From: an uncultured Myxococcales bacterium
GTDB taxonomy: Bacteria; Myxococcota; Myxococcia; Myxococcales; Myxococcaceae
Direction: 5' to 3'
Assembly (NCBI GenBank): GCA_937980205.1
Contig: CALJKW010000020.1
Coordinates: forward strand, 12,311-76,310
Length of the DNA: 64,000 bases
Made by a program: the position numbers and the translations under genes. The notes under the pieces are model-generated. The model was not told where the DNA came from. It searched no databases and saw nothing but the letters and a program-made list of their open reading frames with translations. This document shows positions 10,837 through 20,410 of the stretch, piece by piece (the stretch's first letter is position 1; every line of letters begins with the position of its first letter).

Positions 10837-12321
10837 TCACCCCTCGAGCCGCTCCTCGAGCGCCTTCACCATCGTCTTGAGCACCTTGATGCGCGAGTAG
10901 TACTTGTTGTTCGCCTCGACGAGCGTCCACGGCGCGCGCTGCGTGCTCGTCCGGTCGACCATGTCGCAGACGGCGCTCTCGTACGCGTCCCACTTCTTGC
11001 GGTTGCGCCAGTCTTCCTCGGTGATCTTGAACCGCTTGAAGCTGGTCGCCTCGCGGGACTTGAAGCGCTTGAGCTGCTCCTCCTTCGAGATCGCGAGCCA
11101 GAACTTCACCACCACGATCTCGTGGCGCTGCATCTCGCTCTCGAAGTCGTTGATCTCGGAGTACGCGCGCATCCAGTCGGCCTCGGAGCAGTACCCCTCG
11201 ACGCGCTCGACGAGCACGCGCCCGTACCAGCTGCGATCGAAGATGGTGAGGCGCCCCTTGCGCGGGATGTGGCGCCAGAACCTCCACAGGTACGGCTGCG
11301 CCCGCTCTTCTTCGGTCGGCGCCGCGATCGAGACGCCGCGGTAGAGCCGCGCGTCGAGCGCCTGCGTGATGCGGCGAATCGCTCCGCCTTTGCCGGCGGC
11401 GTCGTTGCCCTCGAACACCGCGACGACCGAGAGCTTCTTGAACCGCTTGTGCCGTGACGCGAGCGCCAGCCGCCCCTGCCACTTCTCGAGCTCCGCCTCG
11501 TACTCGTCCTTGTCCATCTTCTGGTCGAGCTTCAGCGCCTTGATCACGTTCAGCTTGTCGATGCTGGGCAGCAGCGGCGGCGTGCGGTCGGGCAGCACGA
11601 CCTTCTTCTTGTCTTCGAGGCGTTCCTGCAGCGCCGCGAGCAGCGTCTTGCCCACGGTCAGCGCGCGGTACGCCGGGTCGGCGCCCGCCACCACGATCCA
11701 CGGAGACTCACCGGTGCTCGTGCGCCGCAGGTAGTGCTCGGCGACGCGCTCGAACTTGTCGTGCTTCTCGAAGTACTTCCACTCGAAGTCGGTGACGCGC
11801 CAGGCGGTCTCCTTCGACGACGCCAGCTCTTCGAGCCGCTTCTTCTGCTGCTTCTTGGTGAGGTGGAACCAGAACTTGAGGATCAGCGCGCCCTCGTCGG
11901 CGAGCATCTTCTCGAAGCGCCGCGCCGAGGCGATGTGCTGATCGAGCTCGGCGCCGCTGATGCGGCCGAAGACGCGATCGATGATCGAGTCGCTGTGCCA
12001 CGCGCCGAAGTAGATGCCGATGCGGCCCTTGCCGGGCAGCGCGCGCCAGAACCTCCACATCGGCGGGCGCTCGCGCTCGTCCTGCGTCGGGTCGTCGAAC
12101 GCGGACGTGATCATGTTGCGCGGGTCCATCCACTCGTTGAGCTGGTTGACGGTCTCGCCCTTGCCGGCGCCCTCGACTCCGCCGACCACGATGACCACGG
12201 GGAAGGTCTTCTTCGTCGACAGGTCGAACTGCGCGTTGAGCAGCGCCTCGCGGAGCTTCGGCTCCTCTTTCTTGAACACCGCCTTGTCGATGTGATGCTT
12301 GAGGCTGGCAGACTCGAACAT
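10837..12321 (-). CDS. pap: Polyphosphate:AMP phosphotransferase, double-domain PPK2
   Basis: Protein of 494 residues made of two fused PPK2 domains, the class II architecture that phosphorylates AMP to ADP with polyphosphate. The N-terminal domain has a Walker A loop at residues 47-55 (GGVEGAGKG) but replaces the usual DRSWY lid motif with YFGAWHSDSIIDR. The C-terminal domain has Walker A at 304-312 (EGNDAAGKG) and the intact catalytic/lid motif FDRSWYGRVLVERVEG starting at 361. This asymmetry matches known class II enzymes, where only the C-terminal half is catalytic. The enzyme is cytoplasmic and regenerates nucleotides from stored polyphosphate. Recognition is confident; the symbol is by family. 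Confidence 0.9.
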   Translation of the reverse strand: MFESASLKHHIDKAVFKKEEPKLREALLNAQFDLSTKKTFPVVIVVGGVEGAGKGETVNQLNEWMDPRNMITSAFDDPTQDERERPPMWRFWRALPGKGRIGIYFGAWHSDSIIDRVFGRISGAELDQHIASARRFEKMLADEGALILKFWFHLTKKQQKKRLEELASSKETAWRVTDFEWKYFEKHDKFERVAEHYLRRTSTGESPWIVVAGADPAYRALTVGKTLLAALQERLEDKKKVVLPDRTPPLLPSIDKLNVIKALKLDQKMDKDEYEAELEKWQGRLALASRHKRFKKLSVVAVFEGNDAAGKGGAIRRITQALDARLYRGVSIAAPTEEERAQPYLWRFWRHIPRKGRLTIFDRSWYGRVLVERVEGYCSEADWMRAYSEINDFESEMQRHEIVVVKFWLAISKEEQLKRFKSREATSFKRFKITEEDWRNRKKWDAYESAVCDMVDRTSTQRAPWTLVEANNKYYSRIKVLKTMVKALEERLEG

Positions 12322-12353
12322 GCCGCCGTCTTAGTCCGAAAAACGGAGATCTC

Positions 12354-13469
12354 ATGCGCCGCCTTCTCGCCGCCCTCCTGCTCTTGTCGTGCTCGCCCAT
12401 CAGCAGCGACGCCAAGGTCACGCTCGACGGCGCGCTGCTCCGGCAGGACAAGAGCGCGGCCGCGTCGGTGAAGACGGTGCTGGTGCGAATCCCCGATCCG
12501 CTCGAGCTCATCACGCAGGGCATCACCGTGGTCGGCACGCTGGGCCTCGCGTGCTTGAGCGAGAGCTCGCTTGCGATCTGCAAGACGGTGCAGAGCTCGA
12601 CCACCGACGGCGACGGCCGCTTCCACTACGAGATGAAGGGCTCGGACGTGAAGGGCTCGCTCGGCCAGGTCTCGCTCTTTCAGCTCGCCGCCAGCCTGCC
12701 GAACGGCGGAGCCTCGATGCAGGTCGGCAACTTCTCCTTCCAGAAGGAGGAGCTCACCATCCCCGCCATCCAGCTCTGGGAGCCGACCGGCGTGATGCTC
12801 GCGTCGACGCCCGCCGAGCTGCGCGTCCGGTGGGACGCGTTCGGCGGCTCGCACGGCCACGAGCCCTCGAGCGGCTACAGCGTGCGCTTCGCCGCCGACG
12901 CGGGCGGCGACGTCTGGGTGCAGAGCGCCGCCACCTCGGACGGCCCGATCGACGCCCGCGCCGTGGAAGACGCGTTCGGCCGCCTCACCGTCGCTGCGCA
13001 CGACAAGCTCGACGAGTTCGACCTCACCTACCGCTCGGCCGCCGTCGCGTGGTCTCGCGCCGGCAGCCCGGTGCCGCCGTCGCGAGGCAAGCCGTGCCTC
13101 GTCGAAGGTCCCTCGGGGCCCGAGGACGCCGGCGTCCCGTGCCCGCTCTCGAATGGAGCCTTCGGCGACACCTTCCCGCTTCGGCAGGCGTGCATGCCCG
13201 ACGCCGGCACCTGCACGGTGAATCGCTTCGTGCAGCTCGACCTCGGCGCCGCGCAGACCGTCACCACCGTCTTCGCCCACGGCCTCACCGCCACCGGAAA
13301 GATCGCCGTCGAGACGAGCCTCGACGGGGCGGCGTTCACCGAGGTCGCGCGCGTCGAGCGGGCCGAGACGTACCTGCGCCTGTCACTGCCCGCCACCAGC
13401 GCGCGCTGGGTGCGCCTGCGCGCCGTCGACGGCAGCCTCTCGGCGCTCAATGAGCTGTCGGTGTGGTGA
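12354..13469 (+). CDS. Lipoprotein with C-terminal discoidin-like (F5/8C) domain
   Basis: Surface lipoprotein of 371 residues. The signal MRRLLAALLLLSCSP ends in a lipobox Cys. The central part (about 20-200) is beta-rich and includes a fibronectin-like stretch (TPAELRVRWDAFGG). The final 100 residues read as a discoidin/F5-8C-type fold: RFVQLDLGAAQTVTTVFAHGL ... ARWVRLRAVDGSLSALNELSVW. Such domains usually bind carbohydrate or lipid head groups. Its start lies 32 bases from the divergent polyphosphate kinase start, so the promoters overlap. The specific ligand is unknown. Confidence 0.75.
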   Translation: MRRLLAALLLLSCSPISSDAKVTLDGALLRQDKSAAASVKTVLVRIPDPLELITQGITVVGTLGLACLSESSLAICKTVQSSTTDGDGRFHYEMKGSDVKGSLGQVSLFQLAASLPNGGASMQVGNFSFQKEELTIPAIQLWEPTGVMLASTPAELRVRWDAFGGSHGHEPSSGYSVRFAADAGGDVWVQSAATSDGPIDARAVEDAFGRLTVAAHDKLDEFDLTYRSAAVAWSRAGSPVPPSRGKPCLVEGPSGPEDAGVPCPLSNGAFGDTFPLRQACMPDAGTCTVNRFVQLDLGAAQTVTTVFAHGLTATGKIAVETSLDGAAFTEVARVERAETYLRLSLPATSARWVRLRAVDGSLSALNELSVW

Positions 13470-13470
13470 G

Positions 13471-13488
13471 GGTTACACGGCGGTAACC
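13471..13488. promoter_or_regulatory. Short inverted repeat GGTTAC-N6-GTAACC
   Basis: Immediately after the stop of the discoidin-like lipoprotein there is a six-base perfect inverted repeat, GGTTACACGGCGGTAACC. It lies in the 172-base gap before the sensor kinase start at 13642. The arms are too short for a strong terminator and there is no T tract, so an operator for the kinase operon is as likely. Apart from this repeat I see nothing in the gap. Confidence 0.3.
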
Positions 13489-13641
13489 GTCACAAAGGCG
13501 GAACTGATACTTGTCGGCGCCCCGCGCCGGTCCTTAAAGGCACTCGCTCTGGCTCGCAGAACCACAACTCCACGACGCCGCTCCCGGCGCAGGCCTGCCG
13601 CGGTCGCCGACACGGGCACGCGCTCGTCCGAGCTCGTCTCG

Positions 13642-16600
13642 ATGGAGGCTGCCGACCTGCCGCTCGACGGCGCGTGGCGGCGGATCGCGTCGCTGCTGAA
13701 GGCGCGGCTCCACCTCGACGTCGCGGGCTACAAGCCCTCGACCATCCGCCGGCGCATCGAGCGGCGCATGACGCTCGACGGCTTCCCCGAGCCCGCCGCC
13801 TACGCCGAGCACCTGCAGCGCCAGCCCGACGCGCTGCAGGCGCTGCACGACGACCTGTTCGTCCACGTCACGCAGTTCTTCCGCGACCCCGAGGCGTTCG
13901 CGGCGCTGGCCGACCAGGTGTTCCCGGCGTTGGTGAAGGGCCGGACGCCGGACGACCCGATTCGCGTCTGGGTGCCCGGCTGCTCCACCGGCGAAGAGGC
14001 GTACTCGCTCGCCGTCGCGCTCACGGAGTGGCTCGAGAACCGGCGCGCCCCCATCGCGGTGCAGTTGTTCGCCACCGACATCAGCGAAGGGGCGATCGCC
14101 GCCGCGCGCCGCGCCGTCTACCCCGAGAGCGCGCTGCTCGAGGTCGGCGCCGAGCGCCTCGCCCGCTTCTTCACCCGCGTCGACGGCGGCTGGAAGGTCG
14201 GCAAGGCGCTGCGCGAGCTCTGCGTGTTCTCGCGCCACGACCTCACCTCGAACCCGCCGTTCGCGCGGCTCGATCTCATCTCGTGCCGCAACGTGCTCAT
14301 CTACTTCGGCGCCGAGCTGCAGAGCCGCGTGTTCCCCGTCTTCCACTACGCGCTCAAGCCGAACGCCTTCCTCTGGCTGGGGCAGTCCGAGCTGCCCGGC
14401 ACCTCGTCGAAGCTCTTCAGCGTCGTCGACAAGGTCCACAAGATCTGCGTGAGGCTGCCCTCGCCGAGCGCCGCGCGGAGCCTCTCGGCCAGCCCGCTCT
14501 TCGCCGAGAAGGTGCGCCTGCCGGCCGTACGCCTCGAGGCGCCCGCGGCGAAGCCCGAGGCGTCGCGGGCCGTCGACGACCTCGTCCTCGAGCGGTGGGG
14601 CCCACCCGGGGTCGTGATCGACTCGAGCCACGAGGTGCTGCAGTTCAGAGGCGACACGAGCCCGTTCCTCATCATGCCGACGGGGCACCCGACCGCGAAC
14701 CTGTTCAAGCTCGTGCGACCGGCGCTCGCCTCGAAGCTCCGCGTCGTCGTGCAGTCGGCGTTCCGTCACAACGCCGCGGTTCGCCACGAGCGCATTCCGC
14801 TGGGGGAGCCGGGGTCGAAGCGCACCGTCTCCATCGAGGCCGTGCCGCTCGACCCGCGATCCTCCGTGCGCGATCGACACGTGCTGGTGGCCTTCGAGCT
14901 GAGCGCCGCGCAGCGCGCCGAGCGGCGGGCGCAGGTGAAGAAGGGCTCGCGCCGCGCCGGCGCCGACCAGCTCGTCGAGCAGCTGCAGAGGGACCTCGAC
15001 CTGGCGCGCGAGCAGCTGCAGGCGCTCTCCGAGCAGTTCGAGTCGTCGCAGGAAGAGCTCACCTCGGCGAACGAAGAGCTTCAGGCCACCAACGAAGAGT
15101 TCCAGAGCACCAACGAAGAGCTCGAGACCGCGAAGGAAGAGCTGCAGGCGGCGAACGAAGAGCTGATCTCCCTCAACCACGAGCTGCAGGCGCGCAACGC
15201 CGAGCTGGTCGAGACCAACGAGAAGCTGCGGCGCGGCGAAGACCGCTTCCGCCTGCTCGTCGAGAGCGTGAAGGACTACGCCATCTACATGCTCGACCCC
15301 GACGGCCGCATCGCGAGCTGGAACGAAGGCGCGCGGCGCCTGAAGGGCTACGAGGCGGCAGAGATCTTCGGCCAGCACTACTCGCGGTTCTTCACCGCCG
15401 AAGACCGCGCCAGCGCCATGCCCGAGGCCGAGCTCGAGCACGCGCGCATCGAGGGTCGCTTCGAGGCCACCGGCTGGCGCGTGCGCAAGGACGGCAGCCG
15501 CTTCTGGGCGAACGTCGTCGTCACGCGCGTCAACGACACGCGCGGCACGCTCGTCGGCTTCGCGAAGGTCACCCGTGACCTGACCGAGAAGAAGGCAGTG
15601 GAGGACGCGCTCGAGCGCAGCGAGCGCCGCTTCCGCCTGATGATCTCGAACGTTCGCGACTACGCGATCTTCATGCTCGACCCCGACTGCCGCATCGCGA
15701 GCTGGAACGAAGGCGCGCGGCGGCTCAAGGGCTACGAGGCCAACGAGATCCTCGGCCGGCACTTCTCGGCCTTCTACCCGCCCGAGGACGTCGCGGCCGG
15801 CAAGTGCGAGCGCGAGATCGCCACGGTGCTGGCCGACGGCCGCGTCGAGGACGAGGGCTGGCGCGTGCGCAAGGACGGCAGCCGCTTCTGGGCCAACGTC
15901 GTCATCACGCGCGTCAACGACAGCAACGGAGAGCTCATCGGCTTCACCAAGGTCACCCGCGACCTCACCGAGCGCCGCCGCGCCGAAGAGGCGTTGCGCG
16001 CCGCGAACGAGGGACTCGAGGTACGCGTCGCCGAGCGCACGCGGGAGCTCGAGCGGGCGTTGAACGTGCGCGACGAGTTCGTGTCGATCGCCTCGCACGA
16101 GCTCAAGACTCCGCTGACCGGCCTCAAGCTGCAGCTGCAGATGGGGAAGCGGAACCTGACGGCGGCGGCGCCTCCGTCGACGGAGCAGGTGGCCGAGATG
16201 CTCCAGCGCTGCCTCAGGCAGGCGGGCGCGCTCGAAGATCTGATCGAAGATCTGCTCGACGTCTCGCGCATCCAGACGGGGCGCTTCGAGCTGCAGTTCT
16301 CCGACGTCAGCGTCGCGGCGCTGGTCGAGGACGTCGCCGCCCGCTTCGCTCCTCAGCTGACGGCGAGCCACACGCCGCTCGAGCTGCAGCTCGATCGCTC
16401 GCTGCGCGCGAAGTGGGATCAGCGGCGCATCGGGCAGGTGCTCGCCAACCTGCTCTCGAACGCCATCAAGTACGCGCCGCGCGCGCCGATTCGCATCACC
16501 GCTGCGGGAGCTGACGGCCGCGTCCGCATCGAGGTCGCCGATCAGGGGCCCGGCATTCCGGCGGAGAAGCACGCGACGATCTTCGACCGCTTCGAGCGGG

Positions 16601-16761
16601 CGGGCGCGCCCACGCACGTCGCGGGCCTGGGCCTCGGGCTGTTCATCGCCCGCCGCATCGTCGACGCCCACCGCGGCACGGTTCGGGTCGACAGCGAGCC
16701 CGGCAAGGGCGCGCGCTTCATCGTGCAGCTCCCGCTGAACGCCGACGGGGAACCCACGTGA
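13642..16761 (+). CDS. CheR methyltransferase-PAS-PAS-histidine kinase fusion
   Basis: Cytoplasmic sensor of 1039 residues. Order: CheR N-domain and SAM-binding methyltransferase (about 10-270, motif CSTGEEAYSL at 114), a variable PAS-like linker, a Glu-rich coiled coil of repeated EELQ(A/S)TNEE heptads (about 450-530), two near-duplicate PAS domains starting at about 534 and 663 (both read MLDPD.RIASWNEGARRLKGYEA.EI), then HisKA with phospho-His819 in SHELKTPL and HATPase_c with NLLSNAIKY, DQGPGI and GLGLGLF. The CheB methylesterase usually fused before CheR is absent. The frame is open to 13450, but that would overlap the previous gene; ATG 13642 (MEAADLPLDG) is preferred without a strong ribosome site. 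It overlaps the response regulator by four bases. Confidence 0.88.
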   Translation: MEAADLPLDGAWRRIASLLKARLHLDVAGYKPSTIRRRIERRMTLDGFPEPAAYAEHLQRQPDALQALHDDLFVHVTQFFRDPEAFAALADQVFPALVKGRTPDDPIRVWVPGCSTGEEAYSLAVALTEWLENRRAPIAVQLFATDISEGAIAAARRAVYPESALLEVGAERLARFFTRVDGGWKVGKALRELCVFSRHDLTSNPPFARLDLISCRNVLIYFGAELQSRVFPVFHYALKPNAFLWLGQSELPGTSSKLFSVVDKVHKICVRLPSPSAARSLSASPLFAEKVRLPAVRLEAPAAKPEASRAVDDLVLERWGPPGVVIDSSHEVLQFRGDTSPFLIMPTGHPTANLFKLVRPALASKLRVVVQSAFRHNAAVRHERIPLGEPGSKRTVSIEAVPLDPRSSVRDRHVLVAFELSAAQRAERRAQVKKGSRRAGADQLVEQLQRDLDLAREQLQALSEQFESSQEELTSANEELQATNEEFQSTNEELETAKEELQAANEELISLNHELQARNAELVETNEKLRRGEDRFRLLVESVKDYAIYMLDPDGRIASWNEGARRLKGYEAAEIFGQHYSRFFTAEDRASAMPEAELEHARIEGRFEATGWRVRKDGSRFWANVVVTRVNDTRGTLVGFAKVTRDLTEKKAVEDALERSERRFRLMISNVRDYAIFMLDPDCRIASWNEGARRLKGYEANEILGRHFSAFYPPEDVAAGKCEREIATVLADGRVEDEGWRVRKDGSRFWANVVITRVNDSNGELIGFTKVTRDLTERRRAEEALRAANEGLEVRVAERTRELERALNVRDEFVSIASHELKTPLTGLKLQLQMGKRNLTAAAPPSTEQVAEMLQRCLRQAGALEDLIEDLLDVSRIQTGRFELQFSDVSVAALVEDVAARFAPQLTASHTPLELQLDRSLRAKWDQRRIGQVLANLLSNAIKYAPRAPIRITAAGADGRVRIEVADQGPGIPAEKHATIFDRFERAGAPTHVAGLGLGLFIARRIVDAHRGTVRVDSEPGKGARFIVQLPLNADGEPT

Positions 16762-17120
16762 AGCGCGTGCTCATCGTCGAAGACGATGCAGACATTCGCG
16801 CCTCGGTCTCCGAGCTGCTCGAGACCGAAGGCTACGAGGTTGTGGGCGCGGTGAACGGCCGCGAAGCGCTCGCGCAGCTGCGAGCGAGCGCCGAGCTGCC
16901 CGGTGTGATCCTGCTCGACCTGATGATGCCGGACATGGACGGCTACCAGTTCCGTGAGCAGCAGCTCGCCGACGACCGGTTGAAGGACATCCCCGTCGTG
17001 CTGATGAGCGCCGGCGGAGAGCTCGGCACCAAGGCCAGGGCCCTCGGCGTAGCGGGGCACCTGAAGAAGCCTTTTTTCGACCTCGACACCATCTTGCAGA
17101 CCCTCGCGCAGTTCTTCTGA
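16758..17120 (+). CDS. Single-domain response regulator
   Basis: Receiver domain of 120 residues with no output domain. The acidic pocket is VEDDAD near the N-terminus, the phospho-acceptor is Asp54 in ILLDLMMPDMDG, the switch Ser lies in VLMSAGG and the conserved Lys in LKKPF. The GTG start overlaps the stop of the preceding kinase (GTGA), so it is translationally coupled and is almost certainly phosphorylated by that kinase. Like CheY, it must act by protein-protein contact. Confidence 0.92.
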   Translation: MKRVLIVEDDADIRASVSELLETEGYEVVGAVNGREALAQLRASAELPGVILLDLMMPDMDGYQFREQQLADDRLKDIPVVLMSAGGELGTKARALGVAGHLKKPFFDLDTILQTLAQFF

Positions 17121-17146
17121 GGGGAGCGGGGTATCATCCGGGCCTG

Positions 17147-18976
17147 ATGCGGTGGGGCCTCGTCATCGTGGTGTTGGTCATCGGCGCGTGCGACTGCTCC
17201 ACGCGCGTCGGCGACAAGCGCTTCGTGTGCGCTTCCGACGATCACTGCGCCGAGGGCTTCGTCTGCTCCGCGGGCGAATGCGTGCGCGCCGGCTCGACCG
17301 GAGGCGGCGTCGGCGGCGGCAGCACCGCAGGTGGGCAGGGCGGCGGAGTTGCCGGCGGCGGCGACGCGGGCGGTGGCGACGCAGGCGGCGGTGACGCAGG
17401 CGGCGGTGACGCAGGCGGCGCGGCTGGCGGAGGCACCGCTGGTGGCGGGACCGCTGGCGGAGGCATGGGCGGCGGCGGCATGGAAGGTCTCGGCGGAGGC
17501 GCTGCGGGCGGCGTGGCCGGAGGCGGGGCAGGCGGCACCGCGGGCGGTGGCATGGGTGGCGGCATGGGCGGCGGCACCGCGGGCGGCATGGGCGGCGGCA
17601 TGATGCTCCCGACACCGACGGGCCTCGTCTTCATCACCACTCCACCGGCACCGCTGCTCGCCGGGGCGTGCTTCGCCGACACCGTGCAGGCGCGCATCGG
17701 TCCGGCCCCCGCGCCAGTGCCGATGGACACGACTGTGGGGCTCTCGGTCTCGCTCACCGGGGGCTCGCGCTTCTACGCGGACGCGGCGTGCACCATGGCG
17801 ATCGCGACGACGACCATCGCGGCAGGATCGTCGACCGCGACGTTCTACGTGAAGCCCATCACCGGAGCCGGTCAGACGCTGAGCGCGAGCGCTCCGTTCG
17901 GCACGGCGATGCAGGCCTTGAGCCCGCGCCCGGTGGTGCGTCGCGGGAGCTGCTCCTACAACCCGGGGACGACGGCCGACGGCGGGCTCATCCCCGACTC
18001 GCAGATCGACTGCGTGATCAGCCCCGCGCAGGCGTCGCTCGGCACGACCTTCCTCCTCACCGCGATCAGCGGTGGAACGTCGACGAGCAGCGAGCTGATG
18101 GCCCGGTGCTGGCTCAACGCCACCGACCGCGTCCGCTGCGAGCGCAGCGTGGGCGCCGACAACCCCACGGTGACCTGGCAGACCGTCGAGCTGCCCTCGG
18201 GCCTCTCGGTGCAGCACGTGCGGGGGGCGTGCCCCGCGAGCGACGTCGTCGCCTTGACGCTCTCGGCGGTGAACCCGGCGAGCACGTTCGTGCTCAAGAC
18301 GAACAACACCGGGGGCGCGTCGTTCGACGACGAGGAGACCTCCACGCTGCGCCTCACCAGCAGCACCACTGCGCTGCTCGAGACCGACGGCTGCGACGAC
18401 TACGCCGCACAGTTCGTCGACCTCTCCGGCGTGACCGTCACCCGCGCCGTCGTCGACGCGGGCTTCCCCGCCGACACCTACAGCCTCGAGCTCAGCGGGC
18501 TGCCGGCCTCGTCGCCGAACACCACCCTGCTCACGCAGGTTCGCACCTCGGTGGGGAGCTTCGACAACGAGTGTGCGCTGCTCGTGCGCGGCGATCTTCC
18601 GACGAGCAGCTCGGTGCAGTTCACCCGAAGCGGCGGGACGGACGCCGGCTGCAACGAGCCGATCGATCAGCTCGTGTACGAGCGCATCGACTTCGGCTCG
18701 CGCGGCAACGTGCAGAAGCTCACTGTCACGATCCCCTCGAGCTCGTCGGTCGTGAACGTCCCCATCTCGCCGGTCGACACGACGCGCACCGTGGTCTTCT
18801 CCAGCTCGCAGATCTTCAACGGCCAGGGCGGAGCCGAGATCCCCGGCGGCACCGCCGAGATCGACGAAGCCGCGATTCGCATGGATCTCACCTCCCCGAC
18901 GAACGTGCGCCTGCTGCGCGGCGACGAAGACCGCTGGGCGATCGTCACGTTCTTCGTGGTCGAGCTCGAGCCCTGA
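17147..18976 (+). CDS. Lipoprotein with Gly-rich low-complexity linker
   Basis: Exported lipoprotein of 609 residues typical of myxobacteria. The signal MRWGLVIVVLVIGAC ends at a lipobox; a small Cys-rich head follows (FVCASDDHCAEGFVCSAGECV). Residues about 50-150 are a linker of Gly/Ala/Met with a fourfold GGGDA repeat, and residues from about 155 onward form beta-rich domains with scattered Cys pairs but no family I recognise. Linkers of this type separate the membrane anchor from a surface-exposed domain. It starts 27 bases after the response regulator and may be co-transcribed with the two-component pair. Function unknown. Confidence 0.72.
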   Translation: MRWGLVIVVLVIGACDCSTRVGDKRFVCASDDHCAEGFVCSAGECVRAGSTGGGVGGGSTAGGQGGGVAGGGDAGGGDAGGGDAGGGDAGGAAGGGTAGGGTAGGGMGGGGMEGLGGGAAGGVAGGGAGGTAGGGMGGGMGGGTAGGMGGGMMLPTPTGLVFITTPPAPLLAGACFADTVQARIGPAPAPVPMDTTVGLSVSLTGGSRFYADAACTMAIATTTIAAGSSTATFYVKPITGAGQTLSASAPFGTAMQALSPRPVVRRGSCSYNPGTTADGGLIPDSQIDCVISPAQASLGTTFLLTAISGGTSTSSELMARCWLNATDRVRCERSVGADNPTVTWQTVELPSGLSVQHVRGACPASDVVALTLSAVNPASTFVLKTNNTGGASFDDEETSTLRLTSSTTALLETDGCDDYAAQFVDLSGVTVTRAVVDAGFPADTYSLELSGLPASSPNTTLLTQVRTSVGSFDNECALLVRGDLPTSSSVQFTRSGGTDAGCNEPIDQLVYERIDFGSRGNVQKLTVTIPSSSSVVNVPISPVDTTRTVVFSSSQIFNGQGGAEIPGGTAEIDEAAIRMDLTSPTNVRLLRGDEDRWAIVTFFVVELEP

Positions 18977-18979
18977 CCT

Positions 18980-20407
18980 TCAGCGCCACCCGTACGCCTC
19001 GAGGAACTGCAGGAGCTCGGGCGAGTCCTTCGTCAGCGGAGGCAGCCAGTCGCCCCGCTCTTCGCGCGTCCACCACGCCGGCACGCCGTAGCGGTTCAGC
19101 CGATAGCGGAACAGCCGCACGCGGATGAGCTCGGGCGGCTTCGAGGGGAACGGGTTGCCGTCGAGCAGCGAGAGCGCGCCGGGGTCACCGTTGAGCAGCT
19201 TCCAGACGAGGTGAACCATCCACGGCTCGTCGTCGACGCCGCCCATCGCGGCGAACCAGATCTGCCAGTCGAGCCGGAAGTGGTACGGGCTCATCCAGCA
19301 CGGCCTGCGGTTCGGGTCGGTCGGCTTGCAGGGCAGCTCGTACGTGCGCCACGAAGCGCCCGAGTCGTCGCTGCCTTCGATGACCAGCTCGTCGCGCTCG
19401 CGCCCGACGCTGCCGAACGCGCCGTAGGTGTTCACCAGCGAGAGCGGGTCGAACGAGCGGTTCATGCGCTGCTTCGACGAGACGAGGTTCTCCACCACCT
19501 GAAGGCTCAAGACGGCGATCAGCGCGGTGAGGAAGCCGGCGACCCAGCGGTGCGCGAGGTGGCTCTCGCGCTGCTCGGCGAGCGCGAGCGGCGCGGTGAG
19601 CCGCTGCGGGAAGGCGTGCTGCAACAGGCCGTCGTCGAGGCACGCGATCAGCGGCACGAGGGTGAGCCAGTTGAGGAAGGCCAGGTTCCCGCTCGCGATC
19701 AGCGTGAGCTGGAACGCGATGGCGAAGAGCCCCGCGGTGTGGCGCGCGACGCGCGGGCCGAAGAAGCCGAACGGCGCGATGAGCTCGGCCGCATGGTTGA
19801 AGAGGACGCCGCCCTTGTGGGCCCAGTCGGGGAGGAAGTGGAAGAACGGAGTCAGCGGCGACGGAATCGGCTGCGTCTCGAAGTGGTAGTCGAGGCAGGT
19901 GAGGTCCGTCCAGCACGGGTCGCCGCGCAGCTTGATGAGCCCCGCGCCGAGGAAGATGCGGAACGCGAGCCAGCGGAAGAGGAACAGCACCGCGATCGGC
20001 GCGGGCGCTCGGGGAAACGGCGTCAGGCTCCGCAGCGGGCAGAGGAAGATGGCGAGGAAGCCGGTCTCGAGCAGCTGGTTCTCCCAGCCGAAGCTCCAGA
20101 AGACCTGGCCGACGTGATCGACGGACAGGTACAGCAACCACAGCGCGGCCATCACCACCGCGTTGGTGCAGCCGAGCAGCACGAGCGTGGAGAGCAGGAC
20201 GCCGAGCCAGCCGACGGCCATCATCGCGCCGTCGCTCACCCCGAGCCGGAAGAGCGTCGGGGCCTCCCAGAACGTGGTGCCCGAGAGGTACGTGCGCGCG
20301 GGCAAGAGGCCGTGCTCGCCGACCAGCGGCAGCCCCTGCTGCACGAAGACGAGAAACGCGCAGAGGTAGATGAGCCCGAGAAGCCGGAGCAGAACGAAGC
20401 GCGTCAA
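18980..20407 (-). CDS. Lipase maturation factor (LMF1)-like membrane protein
   Basis: Polytopic membrane protein of 475 residues. The transmembrane half has the LMF1/HTTM pattern with WENQLLETGFLAIFLCP and the family signature GAGLIKLRGDPCW.DLTCLDYHFETQP; the C-terminal half is a soluble domain with the AMGGVDDEPWMVHL region. In eukaryotes LMF1 helps lipases fold; the role of bacterial relatives is unclear. Start choice matters: the only in-frame ATG (20491) lies inside a REP-like repeat and would add 28 hydrophilic residues, so the TTG at 20407 (MTRFVLLRLLGLIYL) is preferred. Convergent with the preceding lipoprotein by 3 bases. Confidence 0.82.
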   Translation of the reverse strand: MTRFVLLRLLGLIYLCAFLVFVQQGLPLVGEHGLLPARTYLSGTTFWEAPTLFRLGVSDGAMMAVGWLGVLLSTLVLLGCTNAVVMAALWLLYLSVDHVGQVFWSFGWENQLLETGFLAIFLCPLRSLTPFPRAPAPIAVLFLFRWLAFRIFLGAGLIKLRGDPCWTDLTCLDYHFETQPIPSPLTPFFHFLPDWAHKGGVLFNHAAELIAPFGFFGPRVARHTAGLFAIAFQLTLIASGNLAFLNWLTLVPLIACLDDGLLQHAFPQRLTAPLALAEQRESHLAHRWVAGFLTALIAVLSLQVVENLVSSKQRMNRSFDPLSLVNTYGAFGSVGRERDELVIEGSDDSGASWRTYELPCKPTDPNRRPCWMSPYHFRLDWQIWFAAMGGVDDEPWMVHLVWKLLNGDPGALSLLDGNPFPSKPPELIRVRLFRYRLNRYGVPAWWTREERGDWLPPLTKDSPELLQFLEAYGWR

Positions 20408-20410
20408 CGC

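Noticed and set aside
13450..13641. Longer N-terminus for the CheR-kinase gene starting at 13450
   Set aside because: It would overlap the previous lipoprotein gene and translates to an Arg/Thr-rich stretch unlike CheR proteins.
17331..17610. Tandem GGC/GCG repeats that look like a microsatellite or short repeat array
   Set aside because: They encode the Gly/Ala linker of a lipoprotein and vary as codons; not a CRISPR or independent element.
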